From assembly GCA_003222085.1 (NCBI GenBank), contig QHUK01000017.1, positions 1 through 64,000 on the forward strand: a stretch of 64,000 nucleotides of DNA, given 5' to 3'. Below are positions 30,538-38,519 of this stretch, one piece after another. The stretch's first letter is position 1, and each line of letters begins with the position of its first letter. The notes under the pieces are model-generated. The model had not been told where the DNA came from. It saw only the letters and a program-made list of their open reading frames with translations, and ran no database searches. A program made the position numbers and the translations under genes. The DNA comes from Gemmatimonadota bacterium (GTDB taxonomy: Bacteria; Gemmatimonadota; Gemmatimonadetes; Gemmatimonadales; GWC2-71-9).

Positions 30538-31260
30538 CTAGGGGGCGGTCAGGCTGAGCCGACTGCCGTCGGCAAAGACCACGTCGGTCGTTTCCCAGAC
30601 CAGCTTCATCTTGTCCAGGGGTGTGTCCCGGAGGCGTTGGTGCGCGAGCCGGAACGGGTTGACTCGAACGATCCGTGCCGGCTCGCGCCGCGCTTGTCCG
30701 GGAACGAGCGGCAAGTCCACCTTGAGGTGTGCGCTGTAGATCGAATCGCCGAACGTGTCGAGGAACGTCGCGTCACCCTGGAACGCGCGGACCGGCTTGG
30801 CTCCCTTGTTTTGATACGCGAACCCGAGCGAGATGTAGTCCTCGTACTGCTCCGCGTCGGGGTTTCTCGGCAAGTACGTCTTCTTGACCACCGTGACGGC
30901 GAGGAGGGGCTCGAGAAGCTTCCTCACGCTGTCCTGCCGCGCGCGCTCCGCCGCCTTGGCCGCCGCCTCCGCGACTTGCTTCCGCGCGTGCTCGGCGCCG
31001 GCCCACACGAGAATCTCGGCGATCGTCATCGTGTCGTGCGGCAGCTTGCTGGCGAACCCGCTCTCCGCGACGACCGCCAGCAGCGCGCGCGCCTCGCCAA
31101 GCGGCAGCCGCACGCTGTCGGCGGCCGCCAGGACGGAGTCGAGCCGGGCCACCGGGACACGGCTGGTGCGAAAGGCGTCCTCGCGAGACCGACAGCCCGA
31201 GAGCACCGCGCCGACCAGACCGGCGCACACGACGAACGGTGTCCACCTGGAGGCGTGCAT
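30538..31260 (-). CDS. Lipoprotein of unknown function
   Basis: A 240-residue protein with a lipobox (GLVGAVLSGC) after a basic start. A coiled-coil-like middle (EHARKQVAEAAAKAAERARQ) is followed by a beta-rich C-terminal domain with ISLGFAYQNKGAKPVRAFQG and MKLVWETTDVVFADGSRL. This looks like a cell-envelope adaptor fold, but I cannot name a family. ATG 31260 follows an in-frame GTG. Confidence 0.65.
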   Translation of the reverse strand: MHASRWTPFVVCAGLVGAVLSGCRSREDAFRTSRVPVARLDSVLAAADSVRLPLGEARALLAVVAESGFASKLPHDTMTIAEILVWAGAEHARKQVAEAAAKAAERARQDSVRKLLEPLLAVTVVKKTYLPRNPDAEQYEDYISLGFAYQNKGAKPVRAFQGDATFLDTFGDSIYSAHLKVDLPLVPGQARREPARIVRVNPFRLAHQRLRDTPLDKMKLVWETTDVVFADGSRLSLTAP

Positions 31261-31330
31261 CACGGCTCCAATGGGAAGGAAGCGACTCTCAGTTACCCCC
31301 AGGGCGCCCCCGGGGTGCCACGGCGCACGA

Positions 31331-33385
31331 TCAGAGCCGATAGCCGACCAGCGTGCCCGACGCGGTCTGTAAGAAGAGCATATTGGCGACGTCGTCGACG
31401 GCATACACCGGCTCGCGCTCCTTGCCGAGATCCACGCGCGAGCGTGGCGCTCCGCTGTCCTTGTCGAGCTGGAGCAGCACGTTCCCATTCCCCTCGGGGG
31501 CGCGAGTGAGCATGAAGACCGCCTCCGGCACGGAGAGCGACGCCTTGAAGCGCTTGGTCGCCAGCGCCGCGGCCTGATGCGAATACCCCGCGAGCTGGGC
31601 CCCACCCTGGGTGTACGCCGTCGCCATCTGCCCGGTGATGCGCCGCCCTGTGGAGTCCGTGGCGTTGCGGGACGCCTGGGCGAAGGCGTCGCCGTACGCG
31701 GACGCGGCGGCGCCGTACAGGCCGGCGCGCACCGCGTTGATCCGATAGAGCGCGCGCAACAACCCCGGCAGCTGGGGCGCAGGATAATAGACCTGCTGCT
31801 TCACTTGTCCTTCCCGCGACACGACCACCAGGTTCTGCGGGGCGATCAGGACGAGCCCACCGGGCCGGATCTCCATGGCCGTCGGGTCTTCGCCGCCCTG
31901 CAGTTTGATCTCGCCGCCCAGCGCCCGGTAGGTGCCCGCGGTGCGATCGACCGCGTAGAGTCGGTGGTCGTGGCTCGCAAAGACATAGAGCGTCGTGCCT
32001 TCCACGACGTGATGCAGGGAATAGCCCGCGGCGTTGTAGTCGTCCGGATTCCCTCCCCACGGCCTGCCGCTCTCGATCGCGTCCTTGAACTTGGGATCCC
32101 CCGAGGCCAGATCGATGACGTTCACTTCGGCGTTGGTCGCCGCGTCGGGCCGCGAGATATACAGCAGGCCCGCGGGCGTGAGCTCGGCGTAATCGAGCCG
32201 GCCCTTGATCTTCACGTCTTTTTTCAGACGCAGCGTGGCCGTGGCCACGTCCAGCACGTTGACGAAGGTGCGCGACTCGGCGTCCACCGCCAGCACGGCG
32301 GAGCCACCCGTGATCATCGCGTCCGTGACCGTCCCGCGCATGCGCAGCGGCTTGTCGGCGATCGTCGCCCCGTCTTCGTACCGGGCAACGTTGAGCCCCG
32401 TCTGCACCACTCCGTTCACGATGCGCACGTTGCCCGTCGCCTGATTGGCGGGTGGTGATTCCGGGAGGATGATGATCCCGTTGGGGTGCTCCACGATGCC
32501 GTGCACCCAGCCGTCGATCGTCGCAGGCTTGGCCCACAGCGCCTGACCGTCGGCGAGGCGGTAGGCCATGAGCCGGTCGTCGAAGCCGACGTACAAGCGA
32601 TCGGACTTGTTGACCGACGGGTAGAGCCGCACGTGGCGTGCGGGGTTGCCCGCGCGGGCGGTGGGCAAGGTAGCGGACCACCGCACCGCACCCGACCGTG
32701 CGTCCAGCGCTCGCAGACCCATGAGCGTGTGGACGACGATCATGTCGGGCCCCGCCTGCAGCACCTCGAGCGCGGTAGCCTCGGAGGCAGCGCGCACCAG
32801 GCCCTGCATCAGGCCGCCCAACCCTTTCTTCTTTGGTTCGGTCTGCTCGAACAGCGCTTCGTTCACCCAGCGCTGTTCCCCCGTCACGAGATCGTACAGG
32901 GCGACGACCGCCGGTCCGGTCGCGCGTCGCCCGTGGACCAACAGCGTGCCGCTCTGTGGCAGCACGCGACGGGTGACGATCTGCGTCAGGCCCGGCCGCC
33001 GCGAATCGAACAGGACCGCGCCGGTCACCGGGTCGAGAATCACCAGGAGACCGGGGCGGGCGGCCTCCACGAGGAGGGATCCCTCGATGACACGGACGCT
33101 GTCGGCCGGCAACCCGCCGAGCTCGGGCTTCTCCCACGTGACCTGACCGCGATCGATATCGACGCCGGCGAGCGCGGCGTCGGTCGAGACGAGGAGCACG
33201 CCCGCCGGCGTCACCTGCTGCCACCGGATGTCTCCCTTCAGCCTGAGGGTCCACGCCGCGGTCGCACCGGAGGCGACGACGCCCCGGGTCGGGGGCGGTG
33301 CAGCGGTCTGCGCGAGGGCGGCCGTATGCACGAGACTGACCAGTGCGGGCACAAGGAGCGTACGACGAGCGGACACAGCGGCCAT
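31331..33385 (-). CDS. Exported PQQ-type beta-propeller protein
   Basis: A 684-residue protein with a signal peptide (RRTLLVPALVSLVHTAALAQ) and repeated beta-propeller blades of the PQQ/Trp-docking type: GDIRWQQVTPAGVLLVST, LYDLVTGEQRWVNEAL, LRALDARSGAVRWSATLP, LMAYRLADGQALWAKP, LYAVDRTAGTYRALGG. Enzymatic PQQ ligands are not apparent, so a binding or scaffold role is more likely. The ATG at 33385 has an AGGGGG site; further upstream codons are rejected. It is divergent from the lysyl-oxidase-like gene. Confidence 0.75.
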   Translation of the reverse strand: MAAVSARRTLLVPALVSLVHTAALAQTAAPPPTRGVVASGATAAWTLRLKGDIRWQQVTPAGVLLVSTDAALAGVDIDRGQVTWEKPELGGLPADSVRVIEGSLLVEAARPGLLVILDPVTGAVLFDSRRPGLTQIVTRRVLPQSGTLLVHGRRATGPAVVALYDLVTGEQRWVNEALFEQTEPKKKGLGGLMQGLVRAASEATALEVLQAGPDMIVVHTLMGLRALDARSGAVRWSATLPTARAGNPARHVRLYPSVNKSDRLYVGFDDRLMAYRLADGQALWAKPATIDGWVHGIVEHPNGIIILPESPPANQATGNVRIVNGVVQTGLNVARYEDGATIADKPLRMRGTVTDAMITGGSAVLAVDAESRTFVNVLDVATATLRLKKDVKIKGRLDYAELTPAGLLYISRPDAATNAEVNVIDLASGDPKFKDAIESGRPWGGNPDDYNAAGYSLHHVVEGTTLYVFASHDHRLYAVDRTAGTYRALGGEIKLQGGEDPTAMEIRPGGLVLIAPQNLVVVSREGQVKQQVYYPAPQLPGLLRALYRINAVRAGLYGAAASAYGDAFAQASRNATDSTGRRITGQMATAYTQGGAQLAGYSHQAAALATKRFKASLSVPEAVFMLTRAPEGNGNVLLQLDKDSGAPRSRVDLGKEREPVYAVDDVANMLFLQTASGTLVGYRL

Positions 33386-33653
33386 GGCGATCCCCCTGGA
33401 GGCGGCGGAAAGGGCGGCCCCCATATCCCCCCATCGCTCCCCGGAGCGCAAGGGCGGACGACACACCGGCGTCAACGCCCTGGCGCCGATGCCTCAGGAG
33501 CAGCCTGGATGCAACGGCTGTGAGATGGCGCCCTGCTCGACGCGATGGCCCGCCTCAAGTCCAGACCTTCCAAGCTGGAGGCACGGGCCTTGCGAATTGG
33601 AACGGTGCGGTGTCGCAGGGTCGAGACGCCGAACTCCAGCCTGGGAGGAGGAT
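33386..33653. other. Intergenic region between divergent genes
   Basis: This 268-base gap lies between the propeller protein (minus) and the lysyl-oxidase-like lipoprotein (plus) and must hold both promoters. I see no consensus -35/-10 pair, no tRNA and no clear hairpin. The only assigned elements are the ribosome sites at its two ends. Confidence 0.5.
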
Positions 33654-34460
33654 GTGAAGCCCAACGGACGTCTACTCGTAGAGGGCGTGCTGGCACTCGC
33701 CAGTGCCGGGGCCTTGGGGTGCGAAAACCCGGTCGCCAGCGATCGCCCGCGTCCGCAGACGGCGGTGGCGGTAGCGGCGGCCGATCGTCTTCCCGACCTC
33801 GCGATGGCCAGGCTGAGCGATCTGTCGATCCGGACGTCGAACGGGCGTCGGTTGCTCCGCTATTCGACCACGATCGTCAACGTCGGATCTGGCCCCTTCG
33901 AGCTTCATGGTCAGCGTGCCAGCAATGCCGAGCCGGAGATGTCCGTCATCCAGCGCGTGTTCGATGACGCCGGCGGCTCGCGCGACATTGCGACGTCCGC
34001 GGTGATGGTATACGCCGGCGATGGCCACAATCACTGGCACGTGCGCGATCTCCAGCTGCAAGAGGTGTTCAGGGCCGACGGAACCAGCGCCGGCAGGAGC
34101 GACAAGCGGGGGTTCTGCTTCTGGGATAACGTCAGCTATCGGCTCACGCTGCCCGGCGCTCCGCAGTCGCCGGTGTACCAGGAGTCGGGGTGCGGGGATC
34201 AGGGGAGCGTCACCACGGCAGTGGGGTTGTCCATCGGCTGGGGCGACATTTACTCCGCCTCGCTGCCGGACCAGAACGTGAACATCACGGGGCTCGCCGA
34301 CGGGCGTTATCGCCTCGTCGTGACGGCCGACCCTGGCGGCTGGTTCGCCGAGTCGGACGAGGCCAACAACTCGACCTGGGTAGACTTCGAGCTCTATCGC
34401 CACGGCAAGCGGGTACGCGTGCTCGGGTACGGCCCGAGCGCGATGATCGCAACGCGTTGA
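33654..34460 (+). CDS. Lysyl-oxidase-family lipoprotein
   Basis: A 268-residue protein starting at GTG 33654 behind a GGAGGAG site. The signal ends in a lipobox (ASAGALGC). The copper motif GDGHNHWHVRDLQL, FCFWDNVSYRL, ESGCGDQGS, GWGDIYSASLPDQNV and GLADGRYRLVVTADP follow the bacterial lysyl-oxidase (PF01186) layout. These enzymes oxidise primary amines with copper and a Tyr-derived cofactor; whether the cofactor Lys and Tyr are present cannot be settled by eye. Followed by a strong terminator. Confidence 0.8.
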   Translation: MKPNGRLLVEGVLALASAGALGCENPVASDRPRPQTAVAVAAADRLPDLAMARLSDLSIRTSNGRRLLRYSTTIVNVGSGPFELHGQRASNAEPEMSVIQRVFDDAGGSRDIATSAVMVYAGDGHNHWHVRDLQLQEVFRADGTSAGRSDKRGFCFWDNVSYRLTLPGAPQSPVYQESGCGDQGSVTTAVGLSIGWGDIYSASLPDQNVNITGLADGRYRLVVTADPGGWFAESDEANNSTWVDFELYRHGKRVRVLGYGPSAMIATR

Positions 34461-34510
34461 GGGTCGCGGAGCGGCGCTGCTCCCGGCTGCGCCCCACGTC
34501 CAGACGGTGA

Positions 34511-34540
34511 GCGCCCGGTCGACACGGCCGGGCGCTTTTT
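34511..34540 (+). terminator. Rho-independent terminator
   Basis: An 8-bp GC stem GCGCCCGG / CCGGGCGC with a 9-base loop is followed directly by TTTTT (34536-34540). It ends the lysyl-oxidase-like transcript 50 bases after its stop and separates it from the oppositely oriented tRNA gene. Confidence 0.9.
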
Positions 34541-34554
34541 CGTTGTGTCGCCAA

Positions 34555-34637
34555 TGCCCGAGGAGAGAGTCGAACTCTCACGGGGTTGCCCCCGGGGGAT
34601 TTTGAGTCCCCTGCGTCTGCCATTCCGCCACTCGGGC
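34555..34637 (-). tRNA. tRNA-Leu (anticodon CAA)
   Basis: An 83-base class II tRNA. The acceptor stem GCCCGAG (from 34637 downwards) pairs with CTCGGGC. The anticodon stem GGGGA/TCCCC encloses the loop CTCAAAA, giving anticodon CAA for UUG codons. The long variable arm typical of tRNA-Leu is present, as is the T-loop GTTCGACTC. The 3' CCA is not encoded. Confidence 0.96.
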
Positions 34638-34643
34638 GCGCGT

Positions 34644-34952
34644 CTAGGTCTTCGGTGGGCCGATCCGCTCGGCATCCCGCTGCTTGGCGAGCATCCGTTC
34701 GGCGAAGTCCAGCCGCTCCTCGACATCGGCCAGCCGCCGCTGCACGTCTTCGAGCGCGTCGAGTCGCGTCTGAGCGTCGTCACTCCCGCCCACCCGCTTC
34801 TGCAGCTCTTCGACGGCCCGCGCCAGGTCGCGCCGCCCCCTCGGCCCGCCCTGTCGATCAGGCGGTCCCAGCCGCCCGGCGAGCGCTTTGCCGATCGAGA
34901 TGGCCAACATGATGAACGCCACGCCGACGGCCCACTCGGGGATACCGAACAT
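34644..34952 (-). CDS. Small membrane-anchored coiled-coil protein
   Basis: A 102-residue protein starting MFGIPEWAVGVAF at 34952 behind a GGAGGAGG-type site. One N-terminal membrane helix (about residues 5-25) is followed by a basic stretch and a heptad-rich coiled coil (LDALEDVQRRLADVEERLDF). The layout recalls PspB-like or cell-division accessory proteins, but I cannot assign a family. It ends six bases before the tRNA-Leu gene on the same strand. Confidence 0.65.
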   Translation of the reverse strand: MFGIPEWAVGVAFIMLAISIGKALAGRLGPPDRQGGPRGRRDLARAVEELQKRVGGSDDAQTRLDALEDVQRRLADVEERLDFAERMLAKQRDAERIGPPKT

Positions 34953-35163
34953 GCCCCTCCTCCGGTGAGCCCCTAACTTAGCCGCCCGGCTGCGCGCGCG
35001 GGACCCTCGTCGCTCGGCAGGCGCGTCCATCAACTGAACTGCCCTCCGTGTGTCGGATGTCACAGTCCCGGCGCCCCGGCAGCCGACATCGTATGGGACG
35101 CGCGACCACCGGGTGCGCGCACGCCCTGGAATTCGCTAGTGGACCGTTGCTTGGAGAGCGCGC

Positions 35164-35616
35164 ATGCCGCACGTGCAATATTGGGCCCGAGTGCGGGCCG
35201 GGATGGACTGCCCCCTGCGCCGCGGCGCGTGGTACCGCGTGGTGGAGCTCACGCCCGACGAAACCGTTCTCGAAGTGAACAGCCGGCTGCTCCGCGTCCC
35301 GCGGACGTTTTTGCAGATCCTGCCGCTTCGCCCCCCCATGTGGTCGCTCGTCCGGCGACGGCCCGACGGCGCAGCCCCCGCCGCCGAGGATCCGAAGTAC
35401 GCCGTCTGCCCGAGCTGCTGCGAGCGCAGTCCGTTGGTCGACTCCGCGTCCACCCTGCGCTGTCGCCGCTGCGGCGCCGTGTCCGCGATCGCCTGGTCTG
35501 ATTCGCCCTGGCGCGCCTTCGAAGTGCTGCCGGGCCGGCCGGCGGCCGGCGCGCTCGCCCGCGCCCGCGCAGCCGCACTGCGCGCGCTCGCCGCGGCGTT
35601 CGGCCTGCGAGCGTGA
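35164..35616 (+). CDS. Zinc-ribbon protein of unknown function (paralogue of 29648-30010)
   Basis: A 150-residue protein. Residues 1-60 match the N-terminal domain of the protein at 29648 (LRRGAWYRVVELTPDETVLEV against LRKGAWYRILKLTPTEVVLDV), followed by a CPSC...CRRCG zinc ribbon and IAWSD. It has an extra Ala/Arg-rich C-terminal tail (ALARARAAALRALAAAFGL), probably a helix. The two copies lie 5.5 kb apart on opposite strands. Function unknown. Confidence 0.7.
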   Translation: MPHVQYWARVRAGMDCPLRRGAWYRVVELTPDETVLEVNSRLLRVPRTFLQILPLRPPMWSLVRRRPDGAAPAAEDPKYAVCPSCCERSPLVDSASTLRCRRCGAVSAIAWSDSPWRAFEVLPGRPAAGALARARAAALRALAAAFGLRA

Positions 35617-35897
35617 CGGACAAATAAGTAAAGACGCTTCGCGGGGACCTGCGGTAACACTCCCAAAATGACGTGAAAATCCGTGGTTGCCGATTTGCCA
35701 CGGTCTTGTCGTGCGCGCACCGCAACGTTTTTCCGCCGCCCTCGACCCCGCGTGCGTGCACACTCTGCATTCGGGCTCCCACCTCTCCAGGTACACCTCT
35801 TGCCCCGACACACGCGGGTCCTGGCGTGCGGTGCCAGTCGGAGGGGCCCGCCACGTCGTCGTAGTCGGCCACCACCTTTAGGGAAAGAGAGGCAACC
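35617..35897. other. Intergenic region, relatively AT-rich
   Basis: This 281-base gap before a lipoprotein gene contains a more AT-rich stretch (35625-35700) and a weak inverted repeat CCGTGG/CCACGG (35681-35703, 11-base loop). It probably carries the promoter of the downstream gene, but I cannot place boxes with confidence. No RNA gene is apparent. Confidence 0.45.
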
Positions 35898-36746
35898 ATG
35901 TGGACCGGAACACTCCGGAGGGCGGCAGCCCTGCTCGGGGCGCTCTTCCTGGTCGGCGCGTGTACGGAGGGGTCGTCCAATGCGCCCATCACGTCACCGT
36001 CGTTCGCCGCATCGTCGTCGTCGTTGCCCCACATCAACAACACCAGTCTTCCGATCCCGGTCGCCATCTCCGCCGACTTCTCGGCGTACGACTGCAGTAA
36101 CAATCCGGGACCACGCATCACGTTCTCGGGGGGCTCCTTCCTCGGCGGCTATGGCGTCGAGATGACGTTCACCAACAACATGAAGGGCACCCACACCTAC
36201 ACCGACGGCCATACCGTCGACGTGACGGTCATGCCCGCCGATGAACAGATCGTGATTCCGAAACAGCCCGTGCTGGGTGGGGCGGGCGGTAATCCGTTCA
36301 TCTGGGTGCAGTTCGTCGGGGCGAACGGTGCCGCGCTGAGCGGCGAGATCTTCGTCGGCCGCTGCGTCCAGGGAGCGGGCTGGCACGTGACCCAGTCGGC
36401 CGTCACCACCGCCTCGGCCTACGCGACGTTCACAGTGACGGGCTGCGAGAACAGCCCCGGGCCGTACATCAACTTTACCAGCGGGGTGACCATGGCGGGT
36501 ATGTCGGCGCGGATCATTTTCCGCAACAACGACAACCCGGTGGGCGGACCGCACGAGGCCGACGTGACGCGCACGGTCGCCGTCATCCCGGCGGGCCTGA
36601 ACTTGACCTTCCCGAAACAGCCGGTGCTGGGCGGGGTCGGCGGCAACCCGTGGATCTTCGCCGGCTTCACCGACGTCGACGGGACTGCGTTGGGCGACGC
36701 GACGCTCTTGGGACGGTGTGAGCAGCTGAGCAAGGCCCTGAGCTGA
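35898..36746 (+). CDS. Secreted lipoprotein with two tandem copies of an unknown beta domain
   Basis: A 282-residue protein with a lipoprotein signal (GALFLVGAC), a Ser-rich linker and two homologous domains of about 95 residues. Each has a Cys-containing start (YDCSNNPGPRITFSGG against TGCENSPGPYINFTSG), a strand pair (GVEMTFTNNMKGTHTYTDG against SARIIFRNNDNPVGGPHEAD), the near-identical PKQPVLGGAGGNPFIW / PKQPVLGGVGGNPWIF, and a closing GRC. One Cys pair per domain could form a disulfide. I do not recognise the family. Confidence 0.7.
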   Translation: MWTGTLRRAAALLGALFLVGACTEGSSNAPITSPSFAASSSSLPHINNTSLPIPVAISADFSAYDCSNNPGPRITFSGGSFLGGYGVEMTFTNNMKGTHTYTDGHTVDVTVMPADEQIVIPKQPVLGGAGGNPFIWVQFVGANGAALSGEIFVGRCVQGAGWHVTQSAVTTASAYATFTVTGCENSPGPYINFTSGVTMAGMSARIIFRNNDNPVGGPHEADVTRTVAVIPAGLNLTFPKQPVLGGVGGNPWIFAGFTDVDGTALGDATLLGRCEQLSKALS

Positions 36747-36756
36747 GCACACCAAC

Positions 36757-36786
36757 GGCAGGCGGGGAGAGGTCGCCCCGCCTGCC
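36757..36786. terminator. Hairpin between convergent genes
   Basis: An 11-bp perfect stem GGCAGGCGGGG / CCCCGCCTGCC with an 8-base loop lies in the 51-base gap between the duplicated-domain lipoprotein (plus) and the Spy-like gene (minus). There is no T-run, so it may need a factor or serve as a two-way stabilising hairpin. Confidence 0.6.
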
Positions 36787-36797
36787 CTTGACGCTCG

Positions 36798-37340
36798 CTA
36801 CGGTCTCGGTCGCTTCCGCACGCCGCCGCGCGGTCCCCGCTCGGGCAGCTGCCGCCGCGCTTCGCGACGCTGCCGCACCACGTCGGCCACGCGCTCCTGA
36901 AACCGGCGCCGCTCCTCTTGATAGCGCGCGTGCTGGACCGGCGTGAGATACCCCTGCATCTCACGAGCCTCGTCGCGATTCACCTGCTGCAGCTTCAGCT
37001 GGTTGTCCTGCCGCTCGTCGATGAGCTGCCTCACCCGGTCCTGGTTGGGCGTGCCCGACACCAGCTCGGCGTTCAGCGATCGATTGATCTCCCGCTGGCG
37101 CGCCCGGATCGGCTGCCGCTGCCCTTCGAAGCGCTGCTCGGTCGCCTGCAGCTTGCCGGTCTGGTCGTCGCTCAGCCCCAGCGTCGTGCGCACGTGCTCG
37201 TTCCAGCGCTGTCGAATCTGCTGCCGCAGTTGCTGAGCCTCGGCGCCGCTCGGCGGCGGGGCCGCCGCCGTGTCCTCCGGTACCTGCGCCACGAGCGGGA
37301 GTGTCGTCGCGAGCATCAAGATCCACACGAATGACTTCAT
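36798..37340 (-). CDS. Spy/CpxP-like periplasmic protein
   Basis: A 180-residue exported protein (MKSFVWILMLATTLPLVAQ) that is almost all charged helix after the signal. It has LGLSDDQTGKLQATEQRFE and the LTPVQHARYQEERRRF element, a variant of the LTxxQ motif of Spy/CpxP stress chaperones. The Arg/Pro-rich tail is unusual. ATG 37340 shares one base with the stop of the upstream membrane gene, which itself is coupled to an ECF sigma gene, so it is probably a sigma-associated envelope-stress protein. Confidence 0.7.
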   Translation of the reverse strand: MKSFVWILMLATTLPLVAQVPEDTAAAPPPSGAEAQQLRQQIRQRWNEHVRTTLGLSDDQTGKLQATEQRFEGQRQPIRARQREINRSLNAELVSGTPNQDRVRQLIDERQDNQLKLQQVNRDEAREMQGYLTPVQHARYQEERRRFQERVADVVRQRREARRQLPERGPRGGVRKRPRP

Positions 37341-37777
37341 CAACCCCCCAGCGACTCGAGCAAGGCGCGCAGCTGAGACGCGCTCAACTCGTCGAGACCC
37401 ACATCCTGCGCGGACACCGCTTGCTGCTCGCCCCCGAGCTGCGCCACTGATTCGAGCACCTCCCGGAGCTCATCTCCCGACAGCTCGCTCAGCTCCCCGG
37501 CCGCGGTTGCCGATTGCACGGGTGGCATAACCCCCGGGATCCGCACATTGACCGCCACGACTCCCGCGCCGACGACCATCACGAGCAACGCCGCGATCCG
37601 CAGCCACCCGGGCCGTATCCATCCCAACACGCGGACCTCGGCGCGTGGGTCCGTCCGCAACCGGCCCACTACCGCCTGTGCCGTGCGTTCGACGTCGAGT
37701 CGCTCCGCCGCGCGAGCCCCCAGACGCCGCGCCACCTCCCGTAACTTGGCGTCGTGCACCGTCGCGTCGTCGTTCAT
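37340..37777 (-). CDS. Single-span membrane protein, probable anti-sigma factor
   Basis: A 145-residue protein with a cytoplasmic N-terminal half (about residues 1-52), one membrane helix (LRIAALLVMVVGAGVVAVNV) and a periplasmic tail with two acidic repeats (ELSELSGDELREVLESVAQ, LDELSASQLRALLESLG). Its 4-base overlap with an ECF sigma gene suggests an anti-sigma role. No classic zinc-binding anti-sigma motif is visible, so the role is inferred from position. Confidence 0.6.
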   Translation of the reverse strand: MNDDATVHDAKLREVARRLGARAAERLDVERTAQAVVGRLRTDPRAEVRVLGWIRPGWLRIAALLVMVVGAGVVAVNVRIPGVMPPVQSATAAGELSELSGDELREVLESVAQLGGEQQAVSAQDVGLDELSASQLRALLESLGG

Positions 37778-38325
37778 TTCATATGCTCCTTCAGTCGCTT
37801 CACCGCATGGTGATAATGCACGCGCGCCGCACCCGAGGTCGTCCCGAGAGCGGCCGCGATCTCCTCGTACTCGAGGCCCTGCTGCGCCCGTAGCAGGAAC
37901 ACCTCCCGCTGCAGGCGGGTCAGTCCCTCGAGCCCCACCGCCAGCCGCTGCTCGGCCTCATCGGCGACCGCCTGTTCGTGCGGGTCGCCATCCGTGTCCC
38001 GCAAGTCGTCGCCGAGCGGCACCACGTGCGCGCGTCGCGAGCGCCGGTGCGCGTCCTTCAAGACGTTGCCACCGATCGTCATCAGCCAGGTGCGAAACTG
38101 ACACTGGCCGCGGAACCGTCCGAGCGCGCGGAACGCACGGATGAAGGTTTCCTGCACCAGGTCGTCCACATCCGCCTCGAGCGCTCCCGCGCCCGCCAGA
38201 AAGCGGGCGAGCGCGCGCGCGTGACGGCGCACCAGTTCGGCCGCCGCCGGCTCGTCGCCACCGTGCCAGGCGGCGATCAGCGCCGCATCAGTGGGAACGG
38301 CGGCGAGGGGCTCGGCGGGAGGCAT
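37774..38325 (-). CDS. ECF-family RNA polymerase sigma factor
   Basis: A 183-residue sigma factor with region 2 (DVDDLVQETFIRAFRALGRF, FRTWLMTIGGNVLKDAHRR) and region 4 (LQREVFLLRAQQGLEYEEIAAALG, then a helix-turn-helix ending VHYHHAVKRLKEHM). First gene of a coupled sigma / anti-sigma-like / Spy-like unit. Its promoter region contains the decamer inverted cassette (38365-38463) shared with the divergent TetR operon. Confidence 0.9.
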   Translation of the reverse strand: MPPAEPLAAVPTDAALIAAWHGGDEPAAAELVRRHARALARFLAGAGALEADVDDLVQETFIRAFRALGRFRGQCQFRTWLMTIGGNVLKDAHRRSRRAHVVPLGDDLRDTDGDPHEQAVADEAEQRLAVGLEGLTRLQREVFLLRAQQGLEYEEIAAALGTTSGAARVHYHHAVKRLKEHMK

Positions 38326-38364
38326 GCGCTCGGGACGGTAGACGTGGGAGATACGGTGAAATTA

Positions 38365-38463
38365 AGGCGGTAAAAGGGCGGTGGAGGGCGGTGGAAGGCG
38401 GTGAACGGCGGTGCGAGGTTACGTTCACCGCCCTTCACCGCCCTGCACCGCCTCCCACCGCCC
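38365..38463. repeat. Inverted decamer cassette (GGGCGGTGGA type) between divergent genes
   Basis: The left arm has five units built on GGCGGT with 10-11 base period (GGGCGGTGGA twice, AGGCGGTGAA, CGGCGGTGCG). After about 10 bases the right arm has TTCACCGCCC twice, TGCACCGCCT, CCCACCGCCC. The arms are reverse complements, giving a hairpin of roughly 40 bp in several registers. It occupies most of the gap between the sigma gene and the TetR gene. The same unit occurs in the thiolase gene (42252). Confidence 0.92.
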
Positions 38464-38497
38464 TTGAAATCTGGGTAGCCCGCCCGTAGCTTCAATA

Positions 38498-38515
38498 TTC
38501 GAACGATCGTTCGAA
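38498..38515. promoter_or_regulatory. Perfect palindromic operator before the TetR gene
   Basis: TTCGAACGATCGTTCGAA is an 18-bp perfect palindrome ending 4 bases before the TetR ATG, so bound repressor would block the operon's start. It fits the CNAACG-NN-CGTTNG pattern that I recall for the Thermus phenylacetate repressor PaaR and related TetR regulators of acyl-CoA catabolism. Autoregulation by the adjacent gene is inferred. Confidence 0.85.
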
Positions 38516-38519
38516 ACCT

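Noticed and set aside
35681-35703. Inverted repeat CCGTGG/CCACGG as a terminator or riboswitch
   Set aside because: Only a 6-bp stem with no T-run and no recognisable aptamer pattern.
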